DNA from: Rhabditophanes sp. KR3021
Taxonomy: Eukaryota > Nematoda > Chromadorea > Rhabditida > Alloionematidae
Direction of reading: 5' to 3'
NCBI GenBank assembly: GCA_963281155.1
Contig: CAUJLY010000004.1
Coordinates: forward strand, 5,952,001-6,016,000
DNA: 64,000 nucleotides
Positions 47,516 through 58,199 of the stretch are shown here, piece by piece. The translations under genes and the position numbers were made by a program. Numbering within the stretch: position 1 is the first letter of the stretch; each line of letters begins with the position of its first letter. Under the pieces are notes generated by a model. The model worked only from the letters and a program-made list of their open reading frames with translations. It searched no databases and was not told the origin of the DNA.

Positions 47516-47631
47516 CGAATTAACTTCATTCAACCTGATTTATTAAATTCAACGAATTGATGATGTTGCTGTTATTAAGAGAAGTTCTGTATAAATTCAG
47601 ATAAATTATTATTAAATTGCTATAATCCAAG

Positions 47632-47826
47632 AATTATGAATATCATTATGTTGATTATTCAACTGTCAAAAAAGCTCCCGGAGCTATTAGTGTTGAACCT
47701 GCTACCATGTCCAACTACATCCGTAAAGAGGAAGCTCTAAGAGGATTCAAGCTTGAATTTAAGAAATCATCCTTCATTGACAACTTGGATGAAGAAATCA
47801 AGTTCGAGCTTGTATTCATTGGTTAA
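47632..47826 (+). pseudogene. orphan coding fragment
   Basis: An open frame without a proper start reads NYEYHYVDYSTVKKAPGAIS, VEPATMSNYIRKEEALRGFK and LEFKKSSFIDNLDEEIKFEL ending VFIG and a stop at 47824-47826. Composition is strongly protein-like compared with its surroundings. Upstream, IDDVAVIKRSSV lies in another frame before a stop. It may be the last exon of a lost or decayed gene. No family is recognised. Confidence 0.35.
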
Positions 47827-49683
47827 ATTATCGCTTTTATGTTTTTTTATAATTTATTCTACTTAATTAATTTTTTGTCTTATTATTATTATCATGCAAC
47901 TATGATCTTAGGTCGAAAATAATTGCCTTAATGGAACAAGTTGAAATAGTTCTCTCTTTATGTTTGAACAAGCTCAATTACCAATTTGGCATGGTTTTTA
48001 TTCATAAGTAACTTTGTTTTGTTACGCTTGTAATGTTTTAACTCCGACATTGATATGAATTATGTTTCAATAAATACTATGCGCCTTTCAATCACATGTT
48101 CGCTTTAATGTTAAATAGCACGAGCTTACATATTTTTCTAATTACATACTATATTTAACGAGCCCGTTATTTTTCAATATTTGAATGATATTTTGCATGC
48201 GTTCACAACGGATTTAACTAAAATATAAAAAGGTCTTGACAGAGGGAGTCTGATACAAGATTTATCATCATTTTTTATTTTAATGAGCTTGCACTTTGAT
48301 GATACGTTTGTTTAGTGTCAAAATGGTTGAATTTACAAAAAATGAGTAAACATTTAGAATTGTTATTTTCTCCTTCCATAAATTACATGAACTAGTTTTG
48401 AAAAATAAGTATAACCAGACATGGACTTTAAATTTCCTTTCAAGTATGATACTTTAATGAAGTTCCTTAATACGAATATATTTTTCAAATATGCGGATGT
48501 TCTCTTGAGACTTTATTGTCTATAAACAAATTATTATGAACAACGAGTATCCACAGCATTTAAAAAATAACGAATTTGACATATTAAAGAAATAATTTAA
48601 TTTGTCACCACATATTTATTTTTATCTGCATGAAAAGATAAATTGTATTTTTAGCATTGTTCTTAAACTAATGTAGCACATATAATGGTTTCAAACTTGT
48701 GGGACAATGACGTGTTAGTTTACATCCATGACTATTCAATAAATTAAGTTTTACAATCTTTCAGATGACTTTTATCAAGACGAACAAATATTATTCAACA
48801 TGTGTTTGTTAGTTAAACGGATGCCAAGTCATAACGACAAGTTCAATAATAATAATTGAGTTTGCTTTTGTGTGGATAATTTGGTTCGAATAAACTCAAT
48901 CATACAAATTAGCCATGACCGTTTTTAAAGACTAATTTATAGTATCTTCCTATTTCACCACACACATTTATAATTTTTTAATAAAAAATAACATTATTTT
49001 TATATGTGTCCTTTGTATACCATTTTCAATACAAATTTTGACGTGACATGGTGTTTATGTGGAGTCAAGTTTAAAATTTAATTGTATGACGACTTTGAGA
49101 AAGAATTTTTGATATCATTTGTTATTTATTAAACTTTGCTGTAAATCTTTCAAACTTTCAAATGTATTCTACTCGTTTAATAAATGCAAAAAAATATTTA
49201 TCGATGTACAAGTTTAGGCAAACCATTTTTAAACAATTTTAATAATATATACGCAAAGTATGGATGGGCATGTATTTCTCAAAAAAGAATTCAAGCAGAT
49301 TGTAAAACATAATCATAATTTTGTCCAAATTAAGAAAAAGAAGGCGTGATGGAGATGTGAATTTTAGGCAACCAAACAAAATTTATTAAATCTTTTCACT
49401 CATTTATAGACTTCGTTGGCTGTAATCAACATTTGGATTAGACAGGGATAGGTGTTTAGTATCCTTACTATATTTTATTTATGAGAAACAGATATAAGTC
49501 GCCCTTTAGGGTTGTTTAAAAAATTTATTATTCAGAATTGGCGTTGTGGCGAGGCTTCTTTTTAAATTGTGTGTCAATCCAAACAACATAGATAATATAT
49601 ACTTTTTGGCATAACTTATTTACATGCTTCTACAATATTTAGAATAAACAGTTCATAAAATTTCTAACAATTTTGCATCAAAC
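47827..49683. other. intergenic, no gene seen
   Basis: AT-rich spacer. A TATAAAAAGG sequence lies at about 48223, but no following exon could be built. No RNA gene was recognised. Confidence 0.4.
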
Positions 49684-50428
49684 ATGATTGCAGATAAAAG
49701 CAGTTGCCTCCTTCAACTATGTAATTTTTATGGATCCATGAAACAATCTTTTACTCGCAACTTGCTTTCAGGTGATATGCGTTTGTTTACTACGCTTCTT
49801 ACTTTTTTGTTCCTCATATTAAATCCTATGATGATTATTACAACATTACGTGAACTGGAGAGTAGTATAAAATACTTACTCAAGGAACATTACGGCCACA
49901 TATCAGTGGAAGTTGAAGTGAACAATGTTATATTTAATATTGTAACATGCATAAGTATTTCTCTTTTTGCAATCTTTAGTATTTCACATCTATTTTTTTC
50001 TGTGTTAGCCATTTATGGCCTATTCAGTTGTAGACCATGTTTTATTAAACCGCTTTTGTACGACTGTACATTCAGCACAGTGGTACTAATACTTTCTGTC
50101 ATACATTCATTAGCCATGTGTTGGAAATTCACGCATATCAAAGATGATGAATTCGCAATTTCGCAAAGTCAAAAGTATCTAAAGTAATTTACCCTTATTC
50201 CTTCAAATTATATTTCGTTTGCATTTTAGTCACGCTTATATAGGCATAGGCCTCTTGCTTTTGTACTTTGTATGGATATGCATATCAATTGTGGCGTATT
50301 TCGACGTGCAAAGATTACATGTTAACTTTCTGGAATGGATATATAAAGAACGATCTACAGCATTTAATCCGCAGGATTTAATTTTTCTAGAAAACAGAGG
50401 TCGTGTATTAAATTCAATTGAAATTTAA
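49684..50428 (+). CDS. four-TM orphan membrane protein (232 aa)
   Basis: Exons 49684..50183 and 50230..50428, 46-bp intron, phase 2 (AA|T). Four hydrophobic segments: FTTLLTFLFLILNPMMIITT, FNIVTCISISLFAIFSISHL with FFSVLAIYGLF, DCTFSTVVLILSVIHSLAMC and GIGLLLLYFVWICISIVAYF. A long polar loop lies between TM1 and TM2, and a short polar C-terminal tail ends VLNSIEI. No signature of a receptor, channel or tetraspanin (no CCG) is visible. Its layout resembles the gene at 62621-63505. Function unknown. Confidence 0.6.
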
Positions 50429-50728
50429 GGAATAAAAACAAAACCTCGTAACATATTAAAAGTCATAGGATGAATTAAAGTCGGATATTAGAGTCAAATA
50501 TTAAGTGAAAGGATATGCAAATTGGTGGTCGGAAGTAACTTAAATATTTATTTATCAAGTATGCCAAAAACATTATCAATTGACACGATATAAAACTGAA
50601 TTTATATATATTTGTAAAAAATAACTTTTATATTAAATAAATAAAATATCAAAGCTTTTAACTTAATTGAACCAAAATTAGAATATGTTTCTGAGTATTT
50701 ATTTCATTGAATATTTATGCTTATTTGA

Positions 50729-53405
50729 TTAAAGAATATTTGTAATGCGAACTGTTCCACAAACCTCAGATAGTCCATTTATAATTATTTCAGAAGGAAT
50801 ATTCATGTCACAGATGTTGGCCAAAACATAGACATATTTCATTGCATATGGGTTGCGATTAAGATTGAAGCAATTATGGTGGTAAAATTTAGAAACTACG
50901 TCATGGCATTTAAGTTGTTTGATTCCATTAAGGGGATGGTTTTCAAGAACTGCTTGTCTATTATTTGGATCGTGAATTAATCTTTTTACGATTTTATGAA
51001 TGTATCTGTCCATGTATTGACGTTTCTAAAAAACAGGAAGTTATTTTACAAAAAACAATTATGGTTAATTTCCAGGCTTAGAATTTTAAATTTGTATGCC
51101 CACTTAGGGTGGTTTAATAAAAAAACTACTTTCCAAAATATAAATGACTTTTTTAAAACAAATTTCGCCAATATTTTTGTTTGTTTTTCAGCTAGATAAA
51201 TAGGCTTTTTTTGACACTTTTCACAACAAATTATCTATTGCCCACCCAAAAATAATTTTTTATCCACTTTAAAAGTTTCAAATGGGCCTGTTAATTACCG
51301 ATTCAATTTTGGAAATTTGACGTGACAAATCTACTGAGTCTGCATGGTTTTGAGCCTCTAACAACTCTTTCTGAAGTAACAGCAACGGTATGTCTCTTGA
51401 TGGCATAGATCCTTTATTTAATTCATGTTTGAAACGATGAAAATTAATGGGTTTTGAGTTTTTGAAACTCTTTTTATGTCCTTGAAATTCGGCAACATGT
51501 TCATGACCAATTGAAAAATTTCCAAATTTACAAACGTGGCTTTGATTTGTCAACCTATACAATTAAAAACAATTTATTATTGTGAAAAGTCAACAAACTT
51601 TTTAACAATTTCATATTGATCATCCAAAGTTTCAACTTCAAGGTTTTCCTTCTTTGAGTCCATTATCCAAGAGACTGAAAAAGTATCTCCCAAACATGGC
51701 AACTTTAATTTGTTGTCGCAATAACAACCCCATGAAGATTCATGCGAGTTTGCTGCGGTCAGAGCATAGATATTCATATCGCTCTTCAGTGATTCAAACA
51801 TGCTTCCAGATTCACAGGCCTCTAAAAAGAGAAAATTACTTCTGCACAATTTTTTTATTTTTTATGCCAAAATACAAGTTAACTTAAAACTAATACAATA
51901 AATGACCAAATACTGCTTATAAATGAATTTATCAATACAGTCAAATAATCATAACTACAGACATTAATATAACGATAACTTAATTGGAGTATTCATCGAG
52001 CAATATGAAATATTTGCATCAAATGCTTAGTTGTTTAAGTTTTTGTGCCGAGAAAAAAGTAACAAGATGTAAATAATAAGTTAACTTTAAATATAAAGCT
52101 ATTATTCTTTGTCAATATCATTTAATATTTTTGATTATACCAAAAAACTTCATCTAACTCAATTATGCTGTTTCATTCTTCAAGTATAATTAATACATTT
52201 CAAATTTTGAATGACTTCAATATGGATGCAAGACTGCTGACTAAAAGCTTTAATTAAAATTCCTCAACTGATTTGTCTTCCTATGAATGTCCAAGTCAAC
52301 GATTGGAAACAAGAAACAATTTAAGATGCCTATGAGCGTTTCGAATTTGTTGACTCGATGATTTACTTAAGGAAAATTGCATTAGTCCTGGTGCCAAAAC
52401 ACATCTCTGATCTTTTTAGAGACATTATTTTGATTTTAAAATGACGACAAGTTCTGACAGTGGAATCAGCGAGCTTTCTAGATTAGAAGTAATTTACAAT
52501 GACGAGTGCATTCTAAATGATTTTACCGATGAGAACATTTAAACTAATCTACTACTATATAAATCAGAAAAGCCACAAATTACTGAATTATTAATTTAGT
52601 TGTAACAATTAATTTAAGGTTAGCTTGAGAGTTAAACTTGATTTTTAATTTTTTGTGCGAAAGTTAATATATAGATGAGCATTCCCGCATATATTTCTTG
52701 TGTGAATTTACCTAAATACCAAACTAGTGAGCTATACAAACCATTTTGGTGAAGATAATTATGCGCCTCGGAAATTTCTTCAGCCGTAATAATTCCCTGA
52801 GGCATTGAAATTAATCCAGTTGCACCATGATCGCTGAAAAATATAAATATTTTGTCCTTTTTAGTACTCTCTATGACTTTGCCATTGCCTCCTACGATTT
52901 TGTCCTTCTGTCCCTAAATTAAATGAATAGTTGAATTAAAAGTTTGAATAAGCGCTTAAAAATAAAGTCATTTTCTTACTTTCAGAATTGCGAAAAAGTT
53001 TGATGGATTAACATCGTTTCCTTCATAATCAATCTTGACTCCCTCATATACATCTTCTTTATCTGGCGAGTTAAATATTTTTCCGGGGAAAGGATTGCTT
53101 AAGTACACAAAAAATTAATCGAATACAAAATTATTTATTTCTTACTTTGGGTGGTTCGCAATGTCATTAAACATCATTGTAACAATATGGTCCTCACTAA
53201 CACCATGATCTCTGATTACGTGATAGGCATTTGAAACATCAGCTTGATGGCGGTAATTATACCACGAATTACTTCCTGCTACGAGTAAAGCCCAAATGTT
53301 TGAAGTATCATTCTTTACATCGAAAAAGGCATCAAAATCCATATCTTTTCCAAATACTACACAAAAAGTAGCAAAGATAAGCAATAAACGGGATATAGAA
53401 GTCAT
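50729..53405 (-). CDS. lgmn: legumain / asparaginyl endopeptidase, family C13 (451 aa)
   Basis: Lysosomal cysteine protease cleaving after Asn. Exons 53405..53146, 53097..52980, 52913..52712, 51821..51599, 51554..51299 and 51025..50729; the phases total 452 codons. A signal peptide (RLLLIFATFCVVFG) precedes the propeptide. The catalytic domain opens IWALLVAGSNSWYNYRHQAD, then AYHVIRDHGVSEDHIVTMMF and NNPFPGKIFNSP. Catalytic His is in FIFFSDHGATGLISMP. Catalytic Cys is in EACESGSMF, directly after the third intron. GCYCDNKLKLPCLGDTFSVS follows. The C-terminal prodomain carries the last cysteines (KCHDV, HNCFNL, ANICDM). The fourth donor is a weak GTTTGT, chosen because it joins VKK to LTNQSHVCKFG in frame. 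All catalytic residues are present. The 890-bp third intron contains a plus-strand relic. Confidence 0.94.
52268..52542 (+). pseudogene. decayed coding fragment inside the legumain intron, opposite strand
   Basis: Plus-strand blocks: LICLPMNVQVNDWKQETI, a TAA, then in the same frame DAYERFEFVDSMIYLRKIAL and VLVPKHISDLFRDIILILK followed by TGA. A frameshifted block from an ATG at 52441 then reads MTTSSDSGISELSRLEVIYN and DECILNDFTDENI, stop at 52540-52542. The density of protein-like sequence is well above that of the intron around it. Family not recognised. The stop and frameshift mark it as a relic, unless the breaks are sequencing errors. Confidence 0.35.
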
Positions 53406-54117
53406 AATTGATTGTATTGAAATGAATGACTGGCTATTTTATAAAATGGATGCAAAAGTCAACACTTTGATCATATGTAAAGCCAATCATTTGTTTTGAT
53501 GTTGAACTGCATTATTGTCCCGCCTTATCATCCTTAATAATATTCCCCATCATCTAGTTTGATAAGCTCGAATGAAAAGGTTCTTTCTGCTACAATCAAC
53601 TATTTATTATATGTAATCTTCACAAATGTCTGTCCAAAAGGTTAACTTCAAAAAAGATAATAAATATATTTGTTTTTGACCATATGATCAAATGTCGTGT
53701 CAATCATCGACTGCAACGACTTTTCAGATTGCACATTTTAATGCCAAAAGCTTTTACACTTTAGATTAGCACTTATTTCAATTTAAAAAAGACATTCTTG
53801 ATTTAAACTATATGGCTAACACATCTTTGGTTTTTAAGAATATTAGGAATCATCTCTGGTTTTGACAACATTACAATTCTCGGAAACGCATATTACACAA
53901 AAAAAATTGTGTTAATGGCAAAGAATATTGGTGCTATAATGCTGATCCCATGATGATCTAATATTAATCAAAGATGATCTTTTAATCTCAATGCATATGA
54001 GAAAGAAATCTTTTAAACTCAAAATGAAACCTTGAATGCAAATCGAAAATTAAATCTTTACTAATATTAATTACAACAACCATAAAAAATTAGTTCAAAT
54101 ATTATTAGAGGAATCCA
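53406..54117. other. intergenic, no gene seen
   Basis: Upstream region of legumain and downstream region of the next minus-strand gene. There is no supported exon. Confidence 0.4.
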
Positions 54118-55319
54118 TTAGACTCTCAAATTAAAAGCGTAAATTCTTTCATAAAGAGACAGATAATTGTTGTAAGCTCTCTTGAACTTGACAGGATTAG
54201 GATACTTATCATACTCGCCACAATAAGATAATCGCATGAGTTGGTAGAAGTACGTCATCTTCTCACTTCTCCACCTACCGCATTTGTGGTATTCAGTTTG
54301 ATCTTTTTCAACATCTGGTCGACAAAATTTAGCCTGTTGTTTGTTGATTTTGGTAACTAGACGGGAAAGTTTCTTAATTGCCTTTTCAACATCCATAACA
54401 ATGTGGCGAGGAAGACGTTCCCGATTTCCAAGGCAATGTTCTATATCTTCTTCTTCCTCTTCTTCTCTCGAGGTAATGTCTGCTTGAACAACAATAGGAG
54501 CAACTTCATCAATGTATGCACTTTCGGTGTCCTTACTATTTTTTGGAATACTTGCACTGTGGATAATATCTCGTTCTGTAATTATCGGCAAAAGTTCCCT
54601 TTGTCCGATTACATTATCATTGATAGTTAAAGTACTTTCAGTATTTCCATTGCTAAGATTGCCATCAACATCATTATTGCTAGCATCATTGTTATTAGCC
54701 TCACTTTTCCTAATATCATTATTGTTAACATTATTATTAGCATCATTATTATTAACATCACTATTAGTAGTAGTTGGATTTGTTGCATTTATCTCAATTG
54801 TTGGGGTATCCAGCGTCAAAATTGCAATAGTCTTTTCAGTTGGTCCTTCAAATGCATTGCCATCAACAAAGCTAGCATCTTTTTTTAAATGAACTGAAGG
54901 GGGTGGTTGATGCAAAGTCTTGGCATTTGTATTATTTCCATCGAGATCAACGACAAATGTCGAGTTATTTGATGAATAGCTTTCAGTATTTGGAATTTCA
55001 ACTAAACTATATGTGACAGAATTCTTGTCACTTTTAACTTGTTCTATAAAAAATATGTGAATAAATAAATAATAAATTAGAATACCATTATGATTGATAG
55101 CAGTTTGACCTATTGGCTGTGGAGTTTCCCGAAAGTTGCCTTTTCAATGAACTGTGGCCTGTCATTGTCGTTAGTTACAACAACTACAGTTTCAATATTT
55201 TCATCATTCCGATTTGTCAAGGTTTTGGGTTGTACAAAATATGAGAATGAAGATACGCTAATCAAGACATAAAAACAAATATAAGTCATTTTTCTTGTCT
55301 TACACATAGTTGATAGCAT
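54118..55319 (-). CDS. secreted Asn-rich protein with C-terminal cysteine region, frame broken in a short T run
   Basis: Exon 1 starts at ATG 55319, or 55289, which gives a better signal peptide (MTYICFYVLISVSSFSYFVQ). It continues RNDENIETVVVVTNDNDRPQ and FIEK. There the frame is lost at a T4 run (55141-55144, A4 in the gene sense). One more A gives GNFRETPQPIGQTAINHN, which joins across a normal intron (55086 GTATTC; acceptor at 55044, exon from 55043) to EQVKSDKNSVTYSLVEIPN. The middle is a low-complexity Asn/Asp tract (DVNNNDANNNVNNNDIRKSE). The C-terminal ~100 residues hold several Cys (EHCLGN, KFCRPD, HKCGRW, SYCGEY) and end in RIYAFNLRV. No family is recognised. The ATG at 54915 could give a shorter cytosolic form. 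An assembly indel is the simplest explanation of the break. Confidence 0.5.
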
Positions 55320-56193
55320 TTAACTCAAAGGAGATAGTGTAAATGCTTACCTAGGATACTTGATTATTGAATTTGTTAATTAATTCCTTCCTTTACACAT
55401 TGACAAGTCTTCTGATTAATGGCAAAATAATAGACAAGTGTTTCCTCTGACAATGTTATTTTAATAAATGTCGTTGTCTGCTAGAACTAAAAAGGAAATA
55501 TTTAATTAAATTTAAATGCAAAACAAATGGAAATAATTAATCTGTTAAGTATTCTATAGTTCAAATGAATTATAAATTGCACACATTACATTTATTTTGT
55601 CAAAGTAAATGAATAACAAAAGGAATTTAGATGAAATTGAAAACAATCATGGAATATATGCCTGCGTCATAATGAAATAGTCAACAACTTTCACTGAGTC
55701 AAAATCAAATTTCAAAAATACTGGCAGGGAGAAACCTTATCTTGTATAAAATATCAAATCTGTTTGAACATTTAACAACAGCTGTTCCTGAGCTTTTTGC
55801 TTAATATTAATAAAACGTTATTATAAAGTAGGTTAACAAGACGAATGAACACGATTTTGAGGAGGCAAAAGAAAATTGGTATATCAGTATAAATAAAGTA
55901 TTATCAATGATGGCAATGAGTAATATGACCCAAAACTTGCTACAACTTTTATGTAAGGTTTCGAGAAATGCCTTTTCCCAGTATATGCTTCGAATTCCAT
56001 TGAATAAATTAATCTTTTTTTAGTATCTTCATTTAAATAAAAGCTAATAAAAAATGTGTTTTTGATGCCTTTTTGTTTTCTAATCGTTGGCAACAATTAC
56101 TCAAGCCAGTTACTATTAAATTAAATTCAGTGTATAAAAAGATGACGAATGATAATTGTTTATTGTAATGTTATTTTAAGTTTTAAATTGTAA
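55320..56193. other. intergenic, no gene seen
   Basis: AT-rich. A 70-codon minus ORF at 55884-56096 has no splice context, start context or family resemblance. Nothing else was found. Confidence 0.4.
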
Positions 56194-56728
56194 CTAATTT
56201 GATGTAGAGGTTATACCGCCTGGGCATTGAGATAGGCGAACACACACTCCATTATTTCGAATATAAGAGTCTTTGCAGATACATTTCCCATTGCCACAAC
56301 TGTATACTCCAACTGGCATTCTGTTCCGGCATGTTGGTTCAACCGATGGGGCACACATTCTCCATTCTTCGTTGTTCGAACATCCTTGATCACGACTTGG
56401 GCAGTTATTGGTACGAATGCAATTTCCAGTTCGTTCATTTCTAATGAATCCATTCATACATTCACACATTCCTTGGCATCTCTGATTCAAAGTTGGATTT
56501 CTGATGCTACATGTTGCTTCGCCGCGAAAACAGGAATTGTATCTTTCGTTGTTTCCACAATTTCTTCTTCTAGAATCAGAACCCATTATTGACATCATTT
56601 GGGCATCATCTGTATTGTTTTGAACATTATTCTGGCAAATAACAATTGCCAATAAAGCAAAACCAATAATTAAAGTTACTTTCATCTGAAATGAATGCTT
56701 TATTATATAAAAGAAGCCTACTTACCAT
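56194..56728 (-). CDS. secreted double TIL-domain protein, protease-inhibitor type (164 aa)
   Basis: TIL (trypsin-inhibitor-like, Ascaris-type) domains are five-disulphide serine-protease inhibitor folds. Exon 1 is only the ATG (56726-56728), followed by a 40-bp intron (GTAAGT...TTTCAG). Exon 2 (56685..56194) begins with another ATG and the signal peptide MKVTLIIGFALLAIVICQ. Domain 1 runs from CGNNERYNSCFRGEATC to CIRTNNC, domain 2 from CSNNEEWRMCAPSVEPTC to CVRLSQC. Each has ten cysteines in TIL order (C..C..C..C..C..CxC..C..C). The exposed reactive loops (CSIRNPTLNQRC; CRNRMPVGVYSC) differ, so target specificity probably differs. A TATA box lies 40 bases upstream. The adjacent single-domain gene is its paralogue. 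Whether it inhibits host, microbial or self proteases is unknown. Confidence 0.9.
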
Positions 56729-56766
56729 TATGATTTAGAAGTTGATAAATATCCTTAACTTCCATT

Positions 56767-56775
56767 CTTTATATA
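56767..56775 (-). promoter_or_regulatory. TATA box of the double-TIL gene
   Basis: TATATAAAG in the gene sense, 39 bases upstream of the ATG-only exon. It suggests a very short 5' leader and cis-transcribed, tissue-specific expression. Confidence 0.5.
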
Positions 56776-57296
56776 CCAATCAGTTATTTACCGAAATTCT
56801 AATAATACATTCTGTATTTATATAAAACAAGCAGTGATCAATGAAGTACAATAAGAATTTGTGACTCACTAAATTAACTGTAAACTCAACTTCCTGAATT
56901 TTGATTATTTGCATTTCTAAAAAACGGTTATGAGTCAAACCACGTAATCTATGACGATTATTCATTTTTAAAGATTTTTGGTTCTTATTATTTAAGTAGA
57001 TTTCTATTATCTTATAATACTTAAATATTCACTTCAAAATATTGGGTGAACTGAAAAAGTATGACGTTATTAATGTGTAAAGTTTAGAATGTTTTTAAGA
57101 TGTACGAATTTCAACTTTCAACTTTACACTATTATTTGAGTTTCATAAACAAGATGTCTATCGGATTAAATTGAGTTTTGATCAACGAATAAATATCGTT
57201 TAATTCATTTTTTAAAACACTTATTCCAATTGAAGTTAAAAACTTTATCTAATAAAATAGAGTGGATATCAAAACAATTTATTTTTTGCAAATTTA

Positions 57297-57680
57297 TCAA
57301 TTATTATCACGGTTGAGCAAATATGTCCATACTCTGTTAGCAGTGTCGTCCGGGCAATTCTTTTTAGAAACACATTTATTATTCAAATCTCTAAAATGTC
57401 CATCCTTGCATTGGCACCGAGGTTGCCCGCAATTATTATCAACCATTGGATTCTGGTTTGGACAGGTTGGTTCAGTATTCTTTGCACATTCTCTCCATAC
57501 TTCGTTGTTTTGACAGTTATTCTCAAATTTAGAGTTTTGGTCTCGTAACCATTTTTCTATGTCAATGTTAATAAGTGGTGTAACAAAGACAGTGGCGAAT
57601 GTCAATACCATAAGGAGTGGGAAAAGTGTTTGTGAAAACTAAATTTAAGATTAAAAATATAAATATTTTTGACTTACCAT
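57297..57680 (-). CDS. secreted single TIL-domain protein (114 aa)
   Basis: Paralogue of the preceding gene. Exon 1 is only ATG (57678-57680) with GTAAGT donor; exon 2 spans 57638..57297 after a TTTAG acceptor, phase 0. Signal peptide: MFSQTLFPLLMVLTFATVFV. One TIL domain: CQNNEVWRECAKNTEPTC, CPNQNPMVDNNC, CQCKDGHFRDLNNKC and KKNC, ten cysteines. About 15 residues follow the last Cys (TANRVWTYLLNRDNN), with no membrane anchor. The reactive-loop sequence (NPMVDN) differs from both domains of its neighbour. Protease inhibition is inferred from the family only. Confidence 0.88.
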
Positions 57681-58199
57681 TATAGAAAATTTCAAAGAAA
57701 GTTATTGAAAATTTACCAAATTATTCATTATTTAATAACAAACAATGTTTGCGCTCAGTTTAAAGTGATTAGTATCTTGAAAATCATTCTTCTATTTAAG
57801 ATTAAGTATGATAAATGAATCACACGATAAGAATTGTGTTATAAATGAAGAATCTTTGCTTCCAAAATATATTGTACCAGAAAAATAAGTACGTATTCAG
57901 AAAGTGACGTATTTCAGTTGATTAAATATTTGCACTAAAAATACTTTACACATGTTAATAGAGAATTTTAGATCTTTACCCTGATCAAATATTATTAAAC
58001 TTTGACATACTAAGTAACTCTTAATTTGTCGTGAATAAAAGTGAACTAAATTGTATTTAAAAAATGTTTAAACTTATTGGAAATTTTATTATTTAATTAC
58101 GTTTATTGCATAATTTGAAATTTTTTTATTGGAAAGTACTTTATAATTATATTTGATATGTTTCGCTTTATATAAATAAATCTGGTTAATTATTGCAAT
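57681..58199. other. intergenic, no gene seen
   Basis: Upstream region of the single-TIL gene and 3' end of the receptor gene. There is no exon. Confidence 0.4.
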
